Shown here: piece after piece, positions 1-4,894 of the stretch
Layout: each line of letters opens with the position of its first letter
Numbering within the stretch: the first letter of the stretch is position 1
Assembly: GCA_027035825.1 (NCBI GenBank)
Contig: JALVTX010000167.1
Location: 1 to 7,389 of the forward strand
Origin: Mariprofundaceae bacterium
Lineage (GTDB): Bacteria; Pseudomonadota; Zetaproteobacteria; Mariprofundales; Mariprofundaceae
Length of the DNA: 7,389 nucleotides
Reading direction: 5' to 3'
Made by a program: the position numbers and the translations under genes
The notes under the pieces: generated by a model
Databases searched by the model: none
Told to the model about the DNA's origin: nothing
What the model saw: the letters and a program-made list of their open reading frames with translations, nothing else

Positions 1-97
1 GGCCCTGGAGGCGCTGGCGACCCTGGGCGGCCCCGGCGGCGGGCGCGCCGGGGCGCTGGCGCGGCTGGCCGATTTCATCCTGGAGCGGCGCGCATGA
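1..97 (+). CDS. ispA: Polyprenyl diphosphate synthase (farnesyl/geranylgeranyl type), C-terminal end only
   Basis: This is the 3' end of a gene that enters from the left. Reading from base 2 gives 31 codons and a TGA at 95-97. The visible tail runs from ALEALATLGG to the end ARLADFILERRA. IspA-type short-chain trans-prenyl synthases end in this kind of alanine/leucine-rich helix followed by a 'LA.YI..R' segment, and these enzymes condense IPP with allylic diphosphates to make FPP or GGPP in the cytoplasm. The catalytic aspartate-rich motifs lie outside the window, so the product class is inferred from this short tail plus the very common gene order ispA-dxs. The stop codon overlaps the start of dxs as ATGA, which implies translational coupling. 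I cannot tell the FPP from the GGPP chain-length class. Confidence 0.75.
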   Translation, partial: ALEALATLGGPGGGRAGALARLADFILERRA

Positions 98-2022
98 GCG
101 AAGCAGTCCATCCCGAGACGGGCGGCAAGCAGGATTCGATGCCGGACATGGAGGCATACCCGATCCTGGCCGGCATCCGCAGGCCCGAGGACGTGAAGCG
201 GCTGGACGAGAAGCAGTTGCCGGAACTGGCGCGCGAGATGCGTGACTACCTCATCCGCACGCTGGCGCCCATCGGCGGGCACCTGGGAGCGGGCCTCGGC
301 GTGGTGGAGCTGACCATTGCCCTGCATCGCCTGTTTGATTCCCCGCGCGACCGCATCGTCTGGGACGTCGGCCACCAAGCCTACCCGCACAAGATGCTGA
401 CCGGGCGGCTTGCGCGCATTCCCACGCTGCGCCAGCACGGCGGGCTGTCCGGCTTCACCAAGCGCGCCGAGTCGGAGCACGATCCCTTCGGGGCGGGGCA
501 TGCCTGCACCTCGATTTCCGCCGCCTACGGCATGGCCGTGGCGCGCGATTTGCAGGGCGGCGATCACCATGTCGTCGCTGTCATCGGCGACGGCGCGCTG
601 ACCGGCGGCATGGCCTTCGAGGGCCTGAACAACGCTGGCGGCGGCCGGCGCCGGCTGCTGGTCATCCTCAACGACAACGAGATGTCCATCGCGCCGAACG
701 TGGGTTCGATTTCCTCCTACCTGGCGCGGCTCATCACCGGCAAGCCTTACGTGAGCATGCGCGAGGCGGCGCGCAAGGTGCTGGAGAAGGCGCCGGCGGC
801 GCTGGAAGCGGCGCGGCGGCTGGAGGAGCACGTCAAGGGCATGGTGACGCCGGGCACGCTGTTCGAGGAGCTGGGCTTTCGCTACATCGGGCCCATTGAC
901 GGACACGATTTCGAGCATCTGCTACCGACGCTGGAGAACTGCAAGCACCTGGACGGGCCGATCCTGCTGCATGTCGTCACCCGCAAGGGCTTCGGCTTCG
1001 CCCCCGCCGAGGAAGACCCGGAAACCTGGCACGGCCTGGGGCCCTATGACGCCGCCAGCGGCCAGCCGGTCCAGCGCGCGGACGGCGCGCCGACCTGGAC
1101 GCAGGTCTTCGGCGAGACGCTGGCCGAGCTGGCCTGCGAGGACGGGCGCATCGTGGCCGTCACCGCCGCGATGCCGGGCGGCACGGGGCTGGCGCGCTTC
1201 GCCCGCCGGCATCCCGAGCGCTGCTTTGACGTCGGCATCGCCGAGCAGCATGCGGTGACCTTCGCGGCCGGCATGGCGGCCGAGGGCTTGCGTCCCTTCG
1301 TGGCCATCTATTCCACCTTCATGCAGCGGGCCTACGACCAGATCATCCACGACGTCTGCATCCAGAACCTGCCGGTGACGCTGTGCATGGATCGCGCCGG
1401 CGTGGTCGGGGCGGACGGCGCCACCCATTCCGGCGGCTTCGACATCGCCTTCCTGCGTTGCGTGCCGAACCTCGTTATCATGGTGCCGAAGGACGAGAAG
1501 GAGCTGGCGGACATGCTGGCCACGGCGCTGAATCTGGATGGCCCCGCCGCCATTCGCTATCCGCGCGGCGCGGGCTACGGCGTGGAGCGCGGACGTCCCG
1601 AGCCGCTGGAGGTGGGCCGGGCGGAGGCGCTGGCCGAGGGCGAGGATGGCCTGGTGGTGGCCGTGGGCAGCCGCGTGCGCGACGCCCTGGCGGCCGTGGA
1701 TACCTTGCGCCGCGAGCGGGGCGCGCACCTGGCGTTGCTGAACCTGCGTTTCATCAAGCCGCTGGACGAGGATGCCATCGCCGAACGCCTGCGACCGGGC
1801 AAGCCGCTGTTGGTGGTCGAGGAGGGCGCGGCGGCCGGCGGCATTGGCGAGGCCATCGCCCGCCTGGCCCTCGAGCAGGGCTGGCAGGGGCCGTTCGCGC
1901 ACATGGGCATGCCGGATGCGTTCCCGCCGCAGGGCGCGCAGGCCGAGGTGCTGCGCGACCTGGGGCTGGATGCCGAGGCCATTGGCCACAGGCTGCGCGA
2001 TCTGCTGGATGCGCCGGCATGA
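94..2022 (+). CDS. dxs: 1-deoxy-D-xylulose-5-phosphate synthase
   Basis: Dxs condenses pyruvate and glyceraldehyde 3-phosphate, using thiamine diphosphate and Mg, into DXP. This is the first step of the MEP isoprenoid pathway and also supplies thiamine and pyridoxal synthesis. The 642-residue frame has the full transketolase-like architecture. The N-terminal TPP domain carries GGHLGAGLGVVELT (61-74, His63) and the metal/TPP motif GDGALTGGMAFEGLNN (165-180), with Asn195 in LNDNEMSI. His313 lies in the linker. The pyrimidine-binding domain has GIAEQHAVTFAAG (381-393, catalytic Glu384), Arg412, Asp441 and His445. YPRG (489-492) and a C-terminal transketolase domain with IKPLDE (554-559) follow. 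E. coli Dxs is 620 residues, and its key residues align here with an offset of about 14. The ATG at 94 has GGAG at 82-85 and sits in an ATGA overlap with ispA. An in-frame ATG at 139, with AGGA at 131-134, would give 627 residues and is a real alternative. No catalytic residue appears to be missing. Confidence 0.97.
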   Translation: MSEAVHPETGGKQDSMPDMEAYPILAGIRRPEDVKRLDEKQLPELAREMRDYLIRTLAPIGGHLGAGLGVVELTIALHRLFDSPRDRIVWDVGHQAYPHKMLTGRLARIPTLRQHGGLSGFTKRAESEHDPFGAGHACTSISAAYGMAVARDLQGGDHHVVAVIGDGALTGGMAFEGLNNAGGGRRRLLVILNDNEMSIAPNVGSISSYLARLITGKPYVSMREAARKVLEKAPAALEAARRLEEHVKGMVTPGTLFEELGFRYIGPIDGHDFEHLLPTLENCKHLDGPILLHVVTRKGFGFAPAEEDPETWHGLGPYDAASGQPVQRADGAPTWTQVFGETLAELACEDGRIVAVTAAMPGGTGLARFARRHPERCFDVGIAEQHAVTFAAGMAAEGLRPFVAIYSTFMQRAYDQIIHDVCIQNLPVTLCMDRAGVVGADGATHSGGFDIAFLRCVPNLVIMVPKDEKELADMLATALNLDGPAAIRYPRGAGYGVERGRPEPLEVGRAEALAEGEDGLVVAVGSRVRDALAAVDTLRRERGAHLALLNLRFIKPLDEDAIAERLRPGKPLLVVEEGAAAGGIGEAIARLALEQGWQGPFAHMGMPDAFPPQGAQAEVLRDLGLDAEAIGHRLRDLLDAPA

Positions 2023-2066
2023 AGGCGCCCCTTGTCTCCAAGCCCGGGGCGGCTAGCGTTTCATCT

Positions 2067-2876
2067 ATGATTCGTTGCGCCAACCTGTGCAAGAAGTACG
2101 GCGACGTCGCCGCGCTCGACGGCGTGAACCTGCACGTGCGCAAGGGGCAGACCACGGTCATCATGGGCGGCTCCGGCTCCGGCAAGACCACGCTGCTGCG
2201 GCTCATCGCCGGGCTGGAGAAGCCGACCTCGGGCGAGATCGAGTTCGCCGGCGAGGATTTCGTTCACATCCCGCGCAAGCGCCTGTACGAACTGCGCGAG
2301 ATGATGGGCATGGTGTTCCAGTACTCGGCGTTGCTGAATTCGCTGAACGTCTATGACAACGTCGCCTTCCCGCTGCACGAGCACACGGACCTCGACGAGG
2401 ACGTGATTCGCACCATTGTCACCATGAAGCTGGAGCAGGTGGGCCTGCGCGGCATGGAGCGCCTGATGCCGTCCGAGCTGTCCGGCGGCATGGCCAAGCG
2501 CGTGGCGTTGGCCCGCGCCATTGCGATGGATCCGGCCATCGTCTTCTACGACGAGCCCACGTCGGGCCTGGATCCAATCTCGGCCGGGGTCATCACCACG
2601 CTGATCCACGACCTGAGCACGAAGTCGCATCGCACCTCGGTGGTGGTGACGCACGACGTGCAGGCAGGGCTGTCCATCGCCGACCACGTGGTGCTGCTCT
2701 GGCAGGGGCGCGTCATCGCCGAGGGCGGCCCGGAGGACATCCGCCACAGCGAGGACGAGCGCGTGCGCCAGTTCATCGAGGGTCGGCCCGACGGCCCCAT
2801 CCCGTTCTCGCGCAGCACGACCTCGTACCTGGACGACTTGCTGAGTCATCCCGGCACGGTGAGGATGCGACCATGA
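2067..2876 (+). CDS. mlaF: Phospholipid ABC transporter ATP-binding protein MlaF
   Basis: This is the cytoplasmic ATPase of the MlaFED inner-membrane complex, which powers phospholipid transfer between the inner membrane and periplasmic MlaC. With the ATG at 2067 it has 269 residues, the same length as E. coli MlaF. Visible motifs are Walker A GGSGSGKTT (34-42), Q-loop Gln85, signature LSGGM (138-142), Walker B AIVFYDEP (157-164), D-loop SGLDP (166-170) and switch His196. Two features point to MlaF rather than a generic ABC ATPase: MPSELSGGMAKRVALARAIA around the signature, and the tail VRQFIEGRPDGPIPF (233-247). The start at 2067 (MIRCANLCKKYG) fits the usual beginning of ABC ATPases. An in-frame ATG at 2019, overlapping the dxs stop as ATGA, would add 16 residues; that stretch is rich in A/T-ending codons and looks less coding-like. 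Neither start has a strong Shine-Dalgarno. The stop overlaps mlaE by ATGA. Confidence 0.93.
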   Translation: MIRCANLCKKYGDVAALDGVNLHVRKGQTTVIMGGSGSGKTTLLRLIAGLEKPTSGEIEFAGEDFVHIPRKRLYELREMMGMVFQYSALLNSLNVYDNVAFPLHEHTDLDEDVIRTIVTMKLEQVGLRGMERLMPSELSGGMAKRVALARAIAMDPAIVFYDEPTSGLDPISAGVITTLIHDLSTKSHRTSVVVTHDVQAGLSIADHVVLLWQGRVIAEGGPEDIRHSEDERVRQFIEGRPDGPIPFSRSTTSYLDDLLSHPGTVRMRP

Positions 2877-3652
2877 ACCGGGCGGCGAATTTCCTCGGAT
2901 GGCTGGGGCGCGGCTTTCTGGGCATGACGGGCCGGCTGGGCGACGCGGCTTCGTTGTCGGCATCCTCGCTGGGGCTGGTCGCGGCGCCGCCGTGGCAGGG
3001 CCGTCACATCGTGATTCAAATCTTCAACATCGGCGTGGGCTCGGTGGCCATCATCGCCCTGACCGGGGCCTTCACCGGCATGGTGCTGGCCTTGCAGGGC
3101 TACTACACGCTGTCGAAATTCGGTTCGGAGTCATTGCTGGGCGCCGGGGTGGCGCTGTCCATCATCCGCGAGCTGGGGCCGGTGCTGGGGGCGATGATGC
3201 TCACCGCCCGCGCGGGCTCCGCCATCACCGCCGAAATCGGCATCATGCGCGTCACCGAGCAGGTGGACGCGCTGGAGATGATGGCGGTGAATCCGCGCGC
3301 CCGCATCATCATGCCGCGCATCATCGCGGCCACGCTGTCGCTGCCGCTGTTGGTGGCGATGTTCGACCTCATCGGCATCGGCGCGGGCTACCTCGTGGGT
3401 GTGGACTTGCTGGGCGTGAATCCCGGCGCGTTCATCGCCGAGATGCAGGCCAAGGTGACCAGCCACGACATCAACACCGGATGGATCAAGGGCGTGGGTT
3501 TCGGGTTCCTGGTCGGCGTGATTTGCACCTACATCGGTTACCGCGCCACGCCCACCACCGAGGGCGTGGGCCGCGCCACCACCCAGGCGGTGGTGCTGTC
3601 GTCGGTTGGCGTGCTGGTGCTGGACTACATCCTCACATCGTTCTTCCTGTGA
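2873..3652 (+). CDS. mlaE: Phospholipid ABC transporter permease MlaE
   Basis: MlaE is the membrane permease of the MlaFED complex: two copies form the lipid-binding cavity under the MlaD hexamer and are driven by MlaF. The protein has 259 residues (E. coli 260). It begins with an amphipathic N-terminal stretch, followed by hydrophobic segments at roughly 46-75, 88-111, 146-176, 205-223 and 238-258. The MlaE/YrbE family signature is clear: RELGPVL (99-105), ARAGSAITAEIG (112-123), MRVTEQVDALEMM (125-137) and GRATTQAVV (233-241). The EIG/TEQ segment corresponds to the coupling helix that contacts MlaF. There is no N-terminal STAS domain fused to it, which matters because mlaB is not found nearby. 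The start ATG overlaps the mlaF stop as ATGA, with GAGG at 2861-2864 as ribosome-binding site, so mlaF and mlaE are almost certainly translationally coupled. Confidence 0.96.
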   Translation: MNRAANFLGWLGRGFLGMTGRLGDAASLSASSLGLVAAPPWQGRHIVIQIFNIGVGSVAIIALTGAFTGMVLALQGYYTLSKFGSESLLGAGVALSIIRELGPVLGAMMLTARAGSAITAEIGIMRVTEQVDALEMMAVNPRARIIMPRIIAATLSLPLLVAMFDLIGIGAGYLVGVDLLGVNPGAFIAEMQAKVTSHDINTGWIKGVGFGFLVGVICTYIGYRATPTTEGVGRATTQAVVLSSVGVLVLDYILTSFFL

Positions 3653-3657
3653 GAAGC

Positions 3658-3663
3658 GGAGAG
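3658..3663 (+). promoter_or_regulatory. Ribosome-binding site of mlaD (decides the start)
   Basis: GGAGAG lies five bases before the ATG at 3669, within the 16-base gap after the mlaE stop. It supports 3669 rather than the in-frame upstream ATG at 3606, which lies inside mlaE and would prepend a cysteine/tryptophan-rich stretch not expected in MlaD. Confidence 0.7.
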
Positions 3664-3668
3664 AAGAC

Positions 3669-4124
3669 ATGAGCGAATACAAACGCATGGAAATCGTCGT
3701 CGGGCTGTTCGTGTTTCTCGGCATCGTCGGCATGTTCTACATGGCGCTGAAGCTGGGCGAGGTGGGCGGCCTGGGCGCGAGCGGCTATGTGGTGACGGCG
3801 GATTTCGACGACGCCGGCGGCATTCGCCCGGGCGCGGACGTGATGATGGCCGGCGTGGTCATCGGCCGCGTGGAGAATGTGAGCCTGAACGACGACGATC
3901 AGGCCGAACTGTCGCTCCGCATTCACGACGGCGTGAAGCTCACCGCCGACGCCATCGCCTCCATTCGCACCAAGGGCATCATTGGCGACCGTTACGTGCG
4001 CATCTCTCAGGGCGGCGATGACCAGTACCTGGCCAATGGCGACAGCATCGAGGAGACGGAATCGGCCATCAGCATCGAGGATCTGATCGCCAAGTACGTG
4101 TTCTCGGGCAAGAACAACGACTGA
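3669..4124 (+). CDS. mlaD: MCE-domain lipid transport protein MlaD
   Basis: MlaD is the inner-membrane-anchored MCE protein that forms a homohexameric ring on the periplasmic side of MlaFE; its central hydrophobic pore passes phospholipids to or from MlaC. The 151-residue protein starts MSEYKRMEIVVGLFV. It has one transmembrane helix at about 8-28 and an MCE domain at about 38-116, including FDDAGGIRPGADVMMAGVVIGRV (46-68). The likely pore loop TKGIIGDRYV (101-110) corresponds to the position of the Leu-Leu pair in E. coli MlaD. A C-terminal helix ISIEDLIAKYVFS (135-147) matches the hydrophobic helix that lines the hexamer pore in E. coli. E. coli MlaD (183 residues) is longer mainly by a low-complexity tail that is absent here, so I do not regard this copy as truncated. 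The gap to mlaE is 16 bases. Confidence 0.95.
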   Translation: MSEYKRMEIVVGLFVFLGIVGMFYMALKLGEVGGLGASGYVVTADFDDAGGIRPGADVMMAGVVIGRVENVSLNDDDQAELSLRIHDGVKLTADAIASIRTKGIIGDRYVRISQGGDDQYLANGDSIEETESAISIEDLIAKYVFSGKNND

Positions 4125-4191
4125 TGCGGGCGGGGTGTTGAAGGGGCGAAAAGCGCGCCCGGCCGGGGTGACCGTTCCCCTGTGCCGAAGG

Positions 4192-4214
4192 CGGGGAGTC
4201 TGCCAGACTTGCCG
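4192..4214 (+). promoter_or_regulatory. Imperfect hairpin upstream of mlaC ribosome-binding site
   Basis: AGTCT (4197-4201) and AGACT (4205-4209) are perfect complements around a GCC loop. The stem extends outward by a G-T wobble (4196/4210), one G/G mismatch (4195/4211) and CGG/CCG (4192-4194/4212-4214). No T-tract follows, so it is not a standard terminator. It ends 12 bases before the mlaC Shine-Dalgarno and could act in RNA processing or stability and set the level of MlaC relative to MlaFED. That role is inference; a chance stem in GC-rich DNA is possible. Confidence 0.35.
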
Positions 4215-4226
4215 ACAAACCAGACG

Positions 4227-4232
4227 AAGGAG
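4227..4232 (+). promoter_or_regulatory. Ribosome-binding site of mlaC (decides the start)
   Basis: AAGGAG sits six bases before the ATG at 4239, an ideal distance. With the signal peptide that begins directly at that ATG, it fixes the mlaC start against the GTG at 4182. Confidence 0.8.
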
Positions 4233-4238
4233 CGAGAC

Positions 4239-4856
4239 ATGTTCAAGAAACTGATGATGATGCTGGCGCTGGCGGCGCTGCCCATGTCGCAGGCACTGGC
4301 CGGGGTGGACGATGATCCGAAGGCGGTGGTGGAGACCGCCGTCAATGGCGTCATCCAGGTGCTGAAATCGCGCCCCAATCCCAAAACGATCACCGACGCC
4401 GACCGCGAGGCCATCCGCCAGGCCGTGGAGCCTTACTTCGATTTCCGCGAGATGGCCCGACGCGCCCTGGGCAAGCCGTGGAAGAAGCTGAGCGAGGAAC
4501 AGCGCAAGGATTTCGTGGCCACGTTCCGCGAACTGCTGGAGCGCTCCTATGGCAACCGGCTGTCGGAATACCACAACCAGAAGGTGACCTACGGTTCGGT
4601 CAAGACCAAGGGTCGCATCGCCATCGTCCATTCGGAGGTGGTGGACGAGAGCAAGCGCACGCCCGTGCTCTACAAGCTGGTGCACCGCAAGAACGGCTGG
4701 CGCGTCTATGACATCAAGGTCGAGGGCATCAGCATGGTCAGCACCTTCCGCAACGACTTCAAGCAGGCGGTCAGCCAGAAGGGGCTGGATGGGTTCCTCG
4801 CCGATCTGAAGAAGCGGGTGGACAAGCTTCGGGGACAGGACAAGGCGAAGAGCTAG
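4239..4856 (+). CDS. mlaC: Periplasmic phospholipid-binding protein MlaC
   Basis: MlaC is the soluble carrier that ferries phospholipids across the periplasm between MlaFED and the outer-membrane MlaA-porin complex. The 205-residue precursor has a Sec signal peptide: basic FKK at 2-4, hydrophobic LMMMLALAALPM (5-16) and a probable cleavage after ALA (19-21), giving a mature protein that starts GVDDDP. The mature part fits the MlaC/Ttg2D family: an N-terminal helical region with PYFDFREMARRALGKPW (65-81) and LSEEQRKDFVATFRELL (84-100), then a curved sheet region ending WRVYDIKVEGISMVSTFRND (154-173), the family's most recognisable stretch. The C-terminus is a lysine-rich helix (190-205). Length is close to E. 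coli MlaC (211). The TAG stop at 4854-4856 is embedded in TAGGAGGG, a Shine-Dalgarno-like run. No mlaB follows. Confidence 0.95.
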   Translation: MFKKLMMMLALAALPMSQALAGVDDDPKAVVETAVNGVIQVLKSRPNPKTITDADREAIRQAVEPYFDFREMARRALGKPWKKLSEEQRKDFVATFRELLERSYGNRLSEYHNQKVTYGSVKTKGRIAIVHSEVVDESKRTPVLYKLVHRKNGWRVYDIKVEGISMVSTFRNDFKQAVSQKGLDGFLADLKKRVDKLRGQDKAKS

Positions 4857-4861
4857 GAGGG
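4855..4861 (+). promoter_or_regulatory. Strong Shine-Dalgarno-like AGGAGGG without a start codon at the right distance
   Basis: AGGAGGG overlaps the mlaC stop. The next long gene starts with ATG at 4895, 33 bases further on, which is too far for normal pairing and initiation. No ATG, GTG, TTG or CTG occurs 5-10 bases after it. The nearest candidate, TTG at 4876, would open a nine-codon frame that ends at TAA 4903-4905, just inside the following gene. It may be a vestige, a site for ribosome retention before reinitiation, or chance. Confidence 0.4.
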
Positions 4862-4894
4862 CCTACCACTCGGGGTTGCCCACGATCGCGATGC

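Larger units (their letters stand above)
4125..4238 (+). other. mlaD-mlaC spacer, untranslated
   Basis: These 114 bases between mlaD and mlaC are the longest gap in the otherwise compact mla operon. I see no convincing gene: the in-frame GTG at 4182 would only add 19 unlike residues before the MlaC signal peptide. It holds short GC-rich inverted repeats (GGGG at 4165-4168 with CCCC at 4177-4180; GCC/GGC around GAA at 4184-4192) and a better hairpin at 4192-4214, annotated separately. No T-run follows any of these, so an intrinsic terminator is unlikely. I did not find a credible sigma70-type promoter. The mlaC ribosome-binding site is at its 3' end. Confidence 0.6.

Noticed and set aside
922..1989. 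355-codon minus-strand frame opposite dxs
   Set aside because: Histidine/arginine/glycine-rich shadow of the well-conserved dxs frame.
1383..2066. Long 5' extension of the mlaF frame through dxs
   Set aside because: The extension to 1383 is Arg/Gly-rich out-of-frame reading of dxs. Only the ATGs at 2019 and 2067 are credible starts.
4165..4181. GGGG...CCCC hairpin as intrinsic terminator after mlaD
   Set aside because: Only four pairs and no following T-run, so it cannot be called a rho-independent terminator.
4182..4238. GTG start for mlaC giving a longer N-terminus
   Set aside because: The signal peptide and an ideal AAGGAG place the start at 4239; the extra residues have no signal-like or domain features.
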